Below, one piece after another: positions 18,490 through 27,800 of a stretch of DNA of 64,000 bases (its first letter is position 1; each line of letters begins with the position of its first letter). Origin of the DNA: an uncultured Bacteroides sp. (GTDB taxonomy: Bacteria; Bacteroidota; Bacteroidia; Bacteroidales; Bacteroidaceae); assembly GCA_900766195.1 (NCBI GenBank), contig CAAFUN010000017.1, forward strand, positions 1 to 64,000. Reading direction: 5' to 3'. Under the pieces are notes generated by a model. The model was not told the origin of the DNA. It did no database searches and saw only the letters and a program-made list of their open reading frames with translations. Made by a program: the position numbers and the translations under genes.

Positions 18490-18981
18490 TCACTGCAACT
18501 TATCTAGCAGTCCGGCACAAGCGTCTTCAAGCAGGTCGAGCACATACTCAAATCCTTCACTTCCTCCATAATAAGGGTCAGGAACATGATCGGTATGAGC
18601 TATACGAGTACAAAACTCAGTCATCCGGTGTATTTTCTTTTCTTCTTCGGGTGATGGAGCCCGTTCTTTTAAGTCATCTATATTGCGGTCATCCATCCCG
18701 ATGATCATATCAAAATCATAGAAATCATCTACACGCACAGGGCGTGAGCGATGCAACAGTTGATACCCTCGTTTCGCAGCATGCGCACGCATACGACTAT
18801 CCGGAAGTTCTCCTTCATGATAAGAAAGAATACCGGCCGAATCAATCACAAATTCATCTTGCAAACCTTTCTTTGCTAGCAATTGCTTCATTACCCCTTC
18901 GGCCGATGGAGAGCGACAAATATTGCCTAGACACACAAACAATATCTTTCGCACGCTTTTTGTTTTATTCTCTTCCTTCAT
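18490..18981 (-). CDS. Low-molecular-weight protein-tyrosine phosphatase
   Basis: The 163-residue protein has the N-terminal P-loop CLGNICRS (Cys17 nucleophile, Arg23) and the C-terminal general-acid loop DPYYGG. These are the full active-site set of the LMW-PTP family, which in bacteria often dephosphorylates tyrosine kinases of polysaccharide export; the target here is unknown. It lies between the HDIG pair and priA without close coupling to either. Confidence 0.92.
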   Translation of the reverse strand: MKEENKTKSVRKILFVCLGNICRSPSAEGVMKQLLAKKGLQDEFVIDSAGILSYHEGELPDSRMRAHAAKRGYQLLHRSRPVRVDDFYDFDMIIGMDDRNIDDLKERAPSPEEEKKIHRMTEFCTRIAHTDHVPDPYYGGSEGFEYVLDLLEDACAGLLDKLQ

Positions 18982-19089
18982 ATCTCTTTTACTAAGTTCG
19001 ACACCTATTTCCTGACCAACGATAATTATTATTTTCCAAACAGCCGGTTGCCAACATCAAAGCATACTCAGCCGCTCTTTTTCTACTAT

Positions 19090-21561
19090 CTACATAGGAT
19101 CGACGTCATAATACACGATCAATGACTTAAAGCGGTCATCAGCAATCATGTCTTGCTGCATACCAATAAGTACCTCGCGAACACGATGCATGGGAGCATT
19201 CTGTTCTATCTTCACCACAATCTTACGGATAAACAACGTTTGTATGCGAGCCACCGGTGGTTTGTCCGGTCCTAGCACGCGTCCGCCCAATACAGCACGC
19301 AACTTTGCAGCCATAGTCTGCGCCATCAGGTCCAGCAACTGTTCGTTCTTATTTTTAAGATAGACATAGATCAGCCTGTAATAGGGTGGATAGTGAAACA
19401 TTTGTCTTTCGGCAAGCTGCTCGGCAACCATCTTTTCAAAATCGTTGTTTATCACTTCCTCAATTACCGGATGCTCAATATTCTTTGTTTGCAGAATAAC
19501 CGTCCCCTGCTTATTCTTACGTCCCGCTCTCCCCGCTACCTGTGCCATCAGTTGAAAAGCACGTTCGTAAGCACGGAAGTCGGGATAATTCATCATGGTA
19601 TCGGCATTTAGTATGCCCACCACACTGACATGATCAAAGTCCAACCCTTTTGATACCATTTGGGTACCGATAAGGATATTCGTTTTGCCCTGTTCAAAAT
19701 CTGATATAATGCGCTCATAGGAAGACCGGGTACGCGTGGTATCAAGATCCATCCGAGCTACGGTAGCCTCCGGAAAGAGAATCTTCACATCATCTTCAAT
19801 CTTCTCCGTTCCGAAGCCACGATTGCGCAGATCTGTCCCTTCACAAGCAGGACACACACGAGGCAGAGTTGTGGTATAGCCACAATAATGGCAAGTCAGC
19901 TGATTCAGACCTTTGTGATAAGTGAGGCTCACATCACAGTTCTTACACTTGGGCACCCATCCACATACTTTGCATTCTATCATCGGAGCAAATCCTCGTC
20001 GATTCTGAAACAAAATGACCTGTTCTCCTTCTTCCAACGCCTCGCGGACGTATTGAAGTAATAGTGGTGAGAAGGGACCATTCATACGCTTTTTACGTTG
20101 AAGCTCCTGAATATCCACCGGAATTATCTTGGGCAGTTTGATCTCTTTATAACGCTCTTTCAATTCCACCAAGCCATATTTGCCCGAAGTAGCATTGTGC
20201 CACGATTCAATAGAAGGAGTGGCCGTGCCCAACAGCGTACGAGCCTTATACATAGATGCAAGCATGATAGCCGCATTACGAGCGTGATAGCGCGGTGCCG
20301 GATCTTGCTGCTTATACGTATTTTCATGTTCTTCATCCACAATGACCAATCCTAATCTCTTGAAAGGAAGAAAGACCGAAGATCGTACACCAAGTATGAT
20401 GTCATAATCCTGCTCTGTCAATTGTTTTTGCCAGATCTCCACACGTTCTGCATCGGGGAATTTAGAATGATAGACTCCCAATCGTGAACCGAACACACGT
20501 TGCAGACGCTCGGTGATCTGAGTGGTCAATGCTATTTCGGGCAAGAGATAAAGCACCTGTTTACCTTGTTGGATCATCTGCTCTATCAAGTGAATATAAA
20601 TTTCAGTCTTACCACTAGCTGTCACCCCATGCAACAGGCATACGTTTTTCTCTTCAAAGCACGACAAGACTTCATGATACGCTTTTGACTGAAACTCGTT
20701 AAGAGGATTGAGCGGAAGCAGCTCCCTCTGTTGATAATGAATACGCCCTACTTCAAAGGAATATACCTCAAAGACATGCTTCTCAACCAAACCCGCAAAT
20801 GCTGCGGGCGAAGCACCCGCACGTTGCAACAATTCCTTCTTCGAAATCTCTTTGGGATGCACATTTGCAGGGTTACCATTCAGAGTACCGGATAGTTCGA
20901 TATATTTCATCAGCAAATCAAGCTGCTTCGGAGCGCGAGACAACTCGTCAAAAAGGATATGCAGTCTTCGTTCATTCCTCATCTCAGGAGCCAGTCGCAC
21001 ACGAATCTCTATTCTAGGCTTGTAAGTACGTCGCAATTCTTCCTTTACAAAAATGGCTTCTTTATCGAGCAATGATTTAATGACAGGCAGAATATTTTTA
21101 ATGCCACTATCCTTACCCAATCGGATAACGCTCTGCACCGTATCGTCAGAAAGCAAATCGAAGATGAGTTGTTCCTTGTCCGTCAAGCGTACGTCGGATT
21201 CAAAGTCCGGGTTATATTCTACCACCGTCTCACTTTCTAATTTCAGTCCCGAAGGTAATGCGGCTTTGTACACATCGCCCAGAGTGCAGAGATAATATTC
21301 GGCCAGCCATTCCCAAAAGCGAAACTGGCTGTCAAACAATACCGGATGAGTGTCGAGTATAGAAAGAATCTCCTTTACCTCATATTCCTTGGGCTTATTC
21401 TCATGTATCCGATAAACGATTGCGGTATAATACTTTTTCTTACCGAACGGCACTACTACACGACAACCTGTCCATACACTATTCACCCACTGTGCAGGCA
21501 ATGAATAAGTGAAGCTACCGGGTAATGGCAAGGGCAATATGACATCTACAAACTTTTCCAT
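19090..21561 (-). CDS. priA: Primosomal protein N', replication restart helicase PriA
   Basis: The 823-residue protein restarts stalled replication forks. It has the N-terminal 3' DNA-binding domain (VDVILPLPLPGSFTYSLP), Walker A GVTASGKTE, DEEH box VIVDEEHENTYKQQ, and helicase motifs V/VI (GTQMVSKGLDFDHVS, QVAGRAGR). The zinc module has paired cysteines: CKVCGWVPKCKNC and CHYCGYTT with CPACEG. Length is a little above the Escherichia coli protein, which is normal for Bacteroidota. Confidence 0.98.
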   Translation of the reverse strand: MEKFVDVILPLPLPGSFTYSLPAQWVNSVWTGCRVVVPFGKKKYYTAIVYRIHENKPKEYEVKEILSILDTHPVLFDSQFRFWEWLAEYYLCTLGDVYKAALPSGLKLESETVVEYNPDFESDVRLTDKEQLIFDLLSDDTVQSVIRLGKDSGIKNILPVIKSLLDKEAIFVKEELRRTYKPRIEIRVRLAPEMRNERRLHILFDELSRAPKQLDLLMKYIELSGTLNGNPANVHPKEISKKELLQRAGASPAAFAGLVEKHVFEVYSFEVGRIHYQQRELLPLNPLNEFQSKAYHEVLSCFEEKNVCLLHGVTASGKTEIYIHLIEQMIQQGKQVLYLLPEIALTTQITERLQRVFGSRLGVYHSKFPDAERVEIWQKQLTEQDYDIILGVRSSVFLPFKRLGLVIVDEEHENTYKQQDPAPRYHARNAAIMLASMYKARTLLGTATPSIESWHNATSGKYGLVELKERYKEIKLPKIIPVDIQELQRKKRMNGPFSPLLLQYVREALEEGEQVILFQNRRGFAPMIECKVCGWVPKCKNCDVSLTYHKGLNQLTCHYCGYTTTLPRVCPACEGTDLRNRGFGTEKIEDDVKILFPEATVARMDLDTTRTRSSYERIISDFEQGKTNILIGTQMVSKGLDFDHVSVVGILNADTMMNYPDFRAYERAFQLMAQVAGRAGRKNKQGTVILQTKNIEHPVIEEVINNDFEKMVAEQLAERQMFHYPPYYRLIYVYLKNKNEQLLDLMAQTMAAKLRAVLGGRVLGPDKPPVARIQTLFIRKIVVKIEQNAPMHRVREVLIGMQQDMIADDRFKSLIVYYDVDPM

Positions 21562-21644
21562 TCTTAAGGCAAAGATACAAAGAAAAAGCCATCTCTTGTA
21601 ATTGCTTACAAGAAATGGCCTCTATTCTAAAAGTTATGTTTCTA

Positions 21645-22247
21645 TTAGAAAATATAAGCAGCAGAAACTTGCCAAGTCTTCAATTTAGCATTATCACTTT
21701 TTGTTGCAGCATCAACAGCATTTTTCAGTGTAAAGCTATCACCCAATGGCAATTGATAATTCACACCAATCTGCAAATGTTTAACCAACTCCAAACCAGC
21801 TCCAAGATTAAGGCCTACTTGTGCTTTCTTCTTTTTGAAATCAAACTTATCTACGCTCTTATCTCCTGCAAAATTAAAAAAGAAATCGGGTCCTGCTGCG
21901 AAATAAATGCCAGCTACACTCCCCATACCAATGGTATACTTCAAATTCACCGGAATCTCAAGTCCCGTTTGCTTCACGTCTTTCCCATTTAGTTTTGCTC
22001 CTCTCTGCGAAAACAGCAATGATCCGTTAACGCCTAGGCCTATAATTGGAACGGTAATCTCTGCCATAGGACCGATAAAGAAACCTGTTTTATTACCTTT
22101 ATTCCCATCATATAAATTACCGTCTAGATCTATCTTTGATAGATTTACACCTCCTTTTACTCCCCATTTAATTAACTGCGCCTGAGCAGGCAAAGCAATG
22201 GCAAAGCTACATGCTGCCATCAATAGAATACTAAAAATCTTTTTCAT
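21645..22247 (-). CDS. Small outer-membrane beta-barrel protein (porin family)
   Basis: The 200-residue protein has a clear signal peptide (MKKIFSILLMAACSFAIALP ending near AQAQ) and then alternating hydrophobic strands with turns, ending in a strand with C-terminal aromatic residue (WQVSAAYIF), typical of an eight-stranded OmpX/OprF-like barrel. GVKGGVNLSKID is a usual first-strand motif in Bacteroidota PorT-like barrels. Its ligand is unknown. A -7-like TATATTTG lies upstream (complement at 22276-22283). Confidence 0.85.
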   Translation of the reverse strand: MKKIFSILLMAACSFAIALPAQAQLIKWGVKGGVNLSKIDLDGNLYDGNKGNKTGFFIGPMAEITVPIIGLGVNGSLLFSQRGAKLNGKDVKQTGLEIPVNLKYTIGMGSVAGIYFAAGPDFFFNFAGDKSVDKFDFKKKKAQVGLNLGAGLELVKHLQIGVNYQLPLGDSFTLKNAVDAATKSDNAKLKTWQVSAAYIF

Positions 22248-22275
22248 ACTTTTTCTATTAATTAATTTTCAACTG

Positions 22276-22283
22276 CAAATATA
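22276..22283 (-). promoter_or_regulatory. Probable -7 element of the barrel protein gene
   Basis: Read on the minus strand the site is TATATTTG, matching TAnnTTTG, 28 nt upstream of the start codon. No consensus -33 is found at 19-20 nt, so support is partial. Confidence 0.45.
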
Positions 22284-22464
22284 TCTATTCTACACAATTA
22301 AGAAAACAAGCTATTTACTCTTTTTGTTTAATTTATCAAAGATAGACGAAAAAAGTATAACCACACCATCATGGACAACTAGCAGAAAATGGGTTAACTA
22401 TAAAGGTAAGCGATAATCACACAAAAAAAGGGATTGTAAGGACGCAAGGAATCACAAAAGATAT

Positions 22465-22472
22465 TACCTTTG
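22465..22472 (+). promoter_or_regulatory. Probable -7 element of tRNA-Ser
   Basis: TACCTTTG matches TAnnTTTG and lies 43 nt before the mature 5' end of tRNA-Ser. No good -33 partner is seen at 19-20 nt. Confidence 0.45.
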
Positions 22473-22515
22473 CAAAGCAAAGTCAGACAGGCGCTCTGAC
22501 AAGCTAAACATATAG

Positions 22516-22602
22516 GGAAAGATGCCAGAGTGGTCGATCGGGCCGCACTCGAAATGCGGTGAACGGGCAACTGTTCCCAGGGTTCGAATCCCTGTCTTTC
22601 CG
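22516..22602 (+). tRNA. tRNA-Ser (anticodon CGA)
   Basis: The 87-nt class II tRNA has acceptor GGAAAGA/TCTTTCC with discriminator G. The anticodon stem-loop is CCGCA-CTCGAAA-TGCGG (anticodon CGA), with a long variable arm and T arm GGTTCGAATCC. No CCA is encoded. It reads UCG codons. An intrinsic terminator follows 27 nt later. Confidence 0.97.
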
Positions 22603-22629
22603 CATCAAGTAAATGTTTACCAAGCAGTT

Positions 22630-22665
22630 AAAGAGATTGAGCTATAATAGTCCAATCTCTTTTTT
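22630..22665 (+). terminator. Intrinsic terminator of tRNA-Ser
   Basis: A perfect 10-bp stem AAAGAGATTG/CAATCTCTTT (22630-22639 with 22653-22662) and a 13-nt loop are followed by a T-run to 22665. It directly follows the tRNA. Confidence 0.85.
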
Positions 22666-22705
22666 ATTTGCACAATACATGATTTTATACTGCTTTAAAG
22701 GTGAA

Positions 22706-22724
22706 TGTTTAGAAAATGATTAGA
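22706..22724 (+). repeat. 19-bp direct repeat, copy 1
   Basis: TGTTTAGAAAATGATTAGA occurs here and again, identical, at 22908-22926, 202 bp apart start to start. A partial copy (TGTTTAGAA) begins near 22739. The role is unknown. Confidence 0.7.
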
Positions 22725-22907
22725 ATTTCTCTGCTAAATGTTTAGAATTTTATGGTAAATTGTAAAGCATGCATTCGAAAGAAGAGAAGAGATGATAATT
22801 ATATGTTTTACAGAATAATATCCTATATCAGGAGCATGTTATATGTAAAAACAGATTTATTAATTAAAGATAGAGAAGTAAAGCAAGGAGACATAAAAGC
22901 CCTTTAG

Positions 22908-22926
22908 TGTTTAGAAAATGATTAGA
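22908..22926 (+). repeat. 19-bp direct repeat, copy 2
   Basis: Identical to 22706-22724. The two copies enclose 183 bp of AT-rich DNA without a reading frame. Confidence 0.7.
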
Positions 22927-23027
22927 CTTAATTGATGAATACACAGAAAAATATCACCACCTTTTTGTTGATTTGCATTGGAAATAATATTGCGATACAC
23001 ATAAGATAATACCTCTTTTCTATAGAC

Positions 23028-23127
23028 ATAACTAAGGATCACGAGCCCGATCCATCCGGATCCGGTAGCGGAACCAGATGGAGCAGGCACGTGATCTATA
23101 TAGTTCCCGCACGGGAGCCGAAGTTAT
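23028..23127. other. GC-rich, strongly foldable island; possible structured RNA or small repeat element
   Basis: This 100-bp block is clearly richer in G and C than the flanking DNA. It is closed by ATAACT/AGTTAT (23028-23033 with 23122-23127). Inside, a long imperfect hairpin spans 23037-23096: GATCACGAGC pairs with GCACGTGATC with one A-A mismatch, and nested pairs CCATC/GATGG, GG/CC and TCC/GGA close a loop of GGTAGC. A second small hairpin has arms TCCCG and CGGGA around 23105-23116. No known RNA family was recognised and no promoter is evident, so strand and function are open. Confidence 0.45.
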
Positions 23128-23467
23128 ATTACCGCTAAAGAGACAAAAAACAAGATGTAAAGTAAGGTTTCTCTTAAGCTAATTAACTATTTCTATTCAT
23201 ATATTTCTGTCAAATCAACGGGACTTATTATTCTGCGATAGTTCTATGTTCAAGTCGTAAATGCAATATATGGGTACATATTGGCATTCAAGACAAGCTA
23301 TTTTTAGGCTTTTTAATGCAAATCAATGATGATTTCAGGCTATTTTGCACCAAAATGTCGATTTTATAGCATTCGAAAAGTTTACCACGCCACAAACCGC
23401 CAACAACCATTAAATCAAGCTATACAAAGCTATCTCATTGATAAGTAAGTCACTATTTAAGAAAAAA

Positions 23468-23507
23468 GCGTGTAGGATATCTTCAATTCTACACTCCTCC
23501 TACACGC
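23468..23507 (-). terminator. Terminator of the efflux operon
   Basis: A perfect 10-bp stem GCGTGTAGGA/TCCTACACGC (23468-23477 with 23498-23507) encloses a 20-nt loop. On the minus strand it is followed by TTTTTTC. It lies 93 nt beyond the stop of the outer-membrane factor gene. The loop carries another CTACAC word that could compete for pairing. Confidence 0.7.
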
Positions 23508-23600
23508 CAAAAAAAGAGTATATAACATTATAAATCAAGCTCTTACAAAAACCAGTGTAGGGTGTAAGATAAAACAGAAAAAACTCTCTTTGGTATAACG

Positions 23601-24857
23601 CTAAAAGTCGATATCCCATATACCACAAACCTTCTGCAAATTCACTAATGAGGAAGCGTAATCTTTCATTAATTTCAGGTATTGTTCCTGAACATCATTG
23701 TAAGTTCGCTGAGCCATAAGCACATCTAGGATAGCTGTTTCACCCCGTTTGTATTTATACACTATGCCGTCAAGTATCTTTTTTGAATCTCCCAGCAACC
23801 CCAATTTATATTGCTCCACTTGCTTTTTTGCAGCATCATATAGGTAGTATGCCTGCGAAACTTCCGTTTGAATTTGGAGGCGGGTCTTTTGCTCTTCGTA
23901 CTTGCTTTGCTCTATTGCGAATTGGGCAGCTCTTGTAGTCCCCTTATTTATATTTGAGAATTTAAGAGGAATGGCTATTCCCGATTTCATCATATTACGA
24001 TTAGGGAACAAGCCTTTCCAATCTCTTTCATAGCCCATAGACAGGCTCAAGTCCATCCTGCGCTCCGCCTTCACTAACTTAAACTGATTGACGGCAAGTT
24101 CGTTGCTCTTCTGAGCAGCCATCAAATCAATTCGCTTATCAGAAGCCACAGAGATCAAAGTCATCAATTCATAAGTACGTCCGAAGTCGTCCCAGCGGCC
24201 TAACGGAGTGCTCAACACATCCTGACTTTTGCACATGTATTGGTTTAACACTGCCAAAGAGGACTTATACTCAGCTTCTTGCTGAAACACTTCGTTCAGC
24301 AGAGTTGCCGCTTCAAGTTTGGACTGGCGTGCATCGTTCTCGTTGACCTCACCCAAGCGGAAGCGAAGACTGTCTGAAAGACTTAATTGCAACATGTACT
24401 CATAAGAACTCTTCTTAGTAGTCAGCAACTCACGTTGTAAGATGGCGTTTAGATAAGCATCGGTTGCCTCCGCACGTAGTTCCTGGAAGAAATTTTCGAC
24501 AAGCAAGTCAGCCAACTCCGCTTCACTTCGCGCAACTCTTACTCTTGCACCGCGTTTGTTCCCCAGTTCTAAATTATAACTTAAGCTCACCTCATACGAA
24601 TCATCGGCAGCATTAAACGAAATGCCGGGATCGGGCATTACTTTAGCTGCAACGATATTGGCATCTGCAATTTTTATACGATATTTTTCTATCAGCAGAC
24701 TGAGATTCTCTTTACCCACAATATTCAAGTAATCCCGAAAGGATATTGAATGTTGATACGGACCATCCGCTGAAGTGGCACACAGCCTATAACACGTTGC
24801 AGGAAGAAAGAGCAGGAGTGCAACAAGAAATATACTGTTTGTTATCAGTTGTTTCAT
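23601..24857 (-). CDS. TolC-like outer-membrane factor of a metal efflux system (CzcC type)
   Basis: The 418-residue protein has an N-terminal signal sequence (hydrophobic core IFLVALLLFLPAT) and two repeats rich in long helices, the outer-membrane efflux protein fold that forms a trimeric tunnel. GIAIPLKFSNINKGTTRAA and YKRGETAILDVLMAQRTYND match CzcC-like members. Its ATG overlaps the stop of the RND gene by 4 nt, so translation is coupled. It is the last gene of the operon. Confidence 0.9.
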   Translation of the reverse strand: MKQLITNSIFLVALLLFLPATCYRLCATSADGPYQHSISFRDYLNIVGKENLSLLIEKYRIKIADANIVAAKVMPDPGISFNAADDSYEVSLSYNLELGNKRGARVRVARSEAELADLLVENFFQELRAEATDAYLNAILQRELLTTKKSSYEYMLQLSLSDSLRFRLGEVNENDARQSKLEAATLLNEVFQQEAEYKSSLAVLNQYMCKSQDVLSTPLGRWDDFGRTYELMTLISVASDKRIDLMAAQKSNELAVNQFKLVKAERRMDLSLSMGYERDWKGLFPNRNMMKSGIAIPLKFSNINKGTTRAAQFAIEQSKYEEQKTRLQIQTEVSQAYYLYDAAKKQVEQYKLGLLGDSKKILDGIVYKYKRGETAILDVLMAQRTYNDVQEQYLKLMKDYASSLVNLQKVCGIWDIDF

Positions 24858-27800
24858 TTTGACTTATTATTAATTTTTGATTCAATCAGATAATAAAATA
24901 CGGGTAAAGCAAAAAGCGTGATAATGGTTGAAAACATAAGCCCGTATACAATTACTGTAGCTAGCGGACGCTGCACATCCGACCCAATGCCGGTAGCCAG
25001 CGATGCAGGCAAAAGACCAAGTACAGCAACAGTGGCAGTCATCAGCACCGGACGGAATCGATGTCGTGCTCCTTGGGTAACAGCACTCAATAAATCCATC
25101 CCGCCTTTACGCAGATTGTTGATATGGGAAATCATAATAACACCATTTTGTATGGCAACACCAAACAAAGCAATAAAGCCAACCGCCGATGAGACATTCA
25201 ATGTCATGCCACGCACATTTAGAGCCAACATCCCTCCAAAGAGCGCCAAGGGAACGATAGACAACACTAAGCCGGCCTGACGGAATTTTCCAAACGCGGC
25301 ATACAATAGGATAAACATTATAGCCAATGCCAAAGGAACAATCACTGCTAAACGCGAGTATGCACGATGTTGGTTTTCAAACTGTCCGCCCCACTTAATT
25401 TCATAATTATGATGATCATACTTTACATCCTTCTCAATAGCCGATTGCGCTTCGCTTAGGAATGAAGCCAAATCACGTCCGCGTAAGTTCAGTTTCACGG
25501 TCAGATGGCGTTTGTTCATCTCTCTTGTTATCGTACTTTCACCTGTGCTTAATTTAATATCAGCAACTTGTGATAAAGGGATTTTGGCTCCTGTTGTCGA
25601 TGTCAGCATGAGTCCTGCTATCTTTTCGATGGTATTGCGAGCTTCCTCTTTATACTTACAGGTAATATCGTAAGCCCGGTCACCTTGAAATATTTGCGAG
25701 ACAGCTTTCCCTCCGATTGCTATTTCTATCAGATTGCTCACATCAGAAACTTTCAATCCATATCGGGCAATAGCATCTCTGTTCATGCGTATTTGCAATT
25801 GGGGTAATGGTGGCTCCTGATCAATATCAAGATCTACGGCTCCTTTTATTTTTCCGAGAGTAGACAGAACTTCTTCTGCGATACGACGGGTTTCAATAAA
25901 ATCGTTGCCATATACTTTGACAACCAACTCGCTATGCGCTCCGGATATCTTATCCATTACGCCGTCTATCATCGGCTGACTGAAACCGACTCTAAAGCCC
26001 GGCAATGCCTCGTACTCTTTGGCCAATTCATTTATCAAGTCGGCTTTTGTCTTTCCACGAGGCCATTCGCTATATGGTTTGATACCTACTGATACTTCAA
26101 AGTGCGAAGGAGTAAACGGATCGGTACCATCGTCATTGCGGCCTGCCTGAACACCAACATAAGTTACTTCCTTATGCTTCATTGTTCTGCAACGAAGTGT
26201 GTCGGACAGTTCGCGCGATTTATCGACAGTGATTCCGGGAGGCAGGTTTACCTGCAACCATATAGAACCTTCATCCAAAGAAGGGAGGAAATCTTTACCT
26301 ACGACAATGCTTAAGCCTATGGCAGCAGCAAATATGACCACCACTGATAGGATTATCTTTTTCGGTTTCCTAACCACAATTTGCATTGCCTGATAATATT
26401 TCAACGTCAGTTTCTCAAGCCATTTATTATGGTATATCTTTTGAGGCTTCTTATAGATGGCAAATCCCATTCCGGGAATAAAGAATAAAGCAACCAACAA
26501 GGCACCAATCAGCGCATATCCCACAGTAAAAGCCATTGGAGTGAACAGTTTCTGCTCCACTCGTTCAAAAGCAAACAATGGCAGATAAGCGGTAATAATA
26601 ATGATAGTCGCAAACAATATAGGTTTGGATACTTCTGCCACCCGTTTGGCTATATTCGATTCTTCTAGAGGTTGTCCAAGCGTATCTTCACGTTTTTTCA
26701 GGATAGTCTCCATCATAACAATGGCCCCATCTACTATAATACCGAAATCGATAGCACCCAAAGACAACAGATTGGCCGGAACATTTGTAAAGTGCATCAT
26801 AATAAAGGCAAACAGCAATGATAAAGGTATGGTTATGGCAACCAGCAATGCTCCCCTCCAGTTTCCAAGAAATACAATCAGCACTACAATCACCAACAGC
26901 ATTCCTTCGAGCAATGTATGCGAAACAGTATTCAATGTGGTATTAACCAATTCTGTTCTATCAAGAAAAGCATGAACATGAGCACCCTCCGGAAGTATCT
27001 TATTGTTCAGCTCATCTACAGCTTCATGAATACCTGCCAAAACCTTAGAAGGGTTCTCATGTTTCAGCAGCAGCACGATTCCTTCGATACTCTCGGAATA
27101 TTCACGAGAACGGTCGGTATATCCAAAGACTCCCTTCCGCTCAAGATTGCCGTATTTAAGTTTTCCTAAATCATTCAGTAAGATAGGAACTCCTTTTTGG
27201 GAGCTCACCACAATCTTTCCTAAATCATTCAAATCAGAAATCAGCCCTATACCTCTTACCACGTATCCCTGATCACCTCGATTTAAAATACTACCACCTA
27301 CGTTTGAATTGTTGTTTTCAATAGCATCAATTACATCGTTTAAAGCCAAATGGTACTGTTCCAATTTATACGGATCTATCTCTATTTGATATTGCGTAGT
27401 AATTCCACCGAAATTACTCACATCTGCCACACCCGATACCTGCTTTATACGGGGAATGATTACCCAGTTCTGCAAATCAGTAAGTTCACGCAACGAATGA
27501 TTCTTACTTTCTATGATATAGCGGTAGATTTCACCGGTAGGAGAAGTTAAAGGATCGAGTGCGGCAACCGCTCCATAAGGCAATTCTACTTCATTTAATC
27601 GTTCTTGCACCCGTTGGCGACTCCAATAGTCCTCAATTCCATCTTCAAACACAATGGTAATCATCGAAAGCCCGAAGGTGCTTTTGCTTCGCATGACATG
27701 CATACCGGGAAGTCCGTTCAACGACCGTTCGATAGGTATCGTTATCTGTTGTTCTATTTCCTCGGCAGCAAGTCCGGGTACCTGCGTTACCACCTGTGAC

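Larger units (their letters stand above)
22603..23600. other. About 1 kb without protein genes between tRNA-Ser and the efflux operon
   Basis: No reading frame of useful length or coding character was found on either strand. The stretch contains the tRNA-Ser terminator (22630-22665), two copies of a 19-bp direct repeat (22706-22724 and 22908-22926), a GC-rich foldable island (23028-23127) and the terminator of the efflux operon (23468-23507). The remainder is AT-rich with short repeated words such as TAAATCAAGCT near 23411 and 23531. Its position after a tRNA gene would suit an old integration site, but no integrase or attachment duplication of the tRNA 3' end is visible. Confidence 0.7.

Noticed and set aside
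23037..23096. SRP RNA or integron attC site in the GC-rich island
   Set aside because: AGCAG and a GGTAGC loop recall the SRP RNA tip, but the conserved CAGG side and GGAA tetraloop are missing; the attC core sites GTTRRRY and RYYYAAC are also absent.
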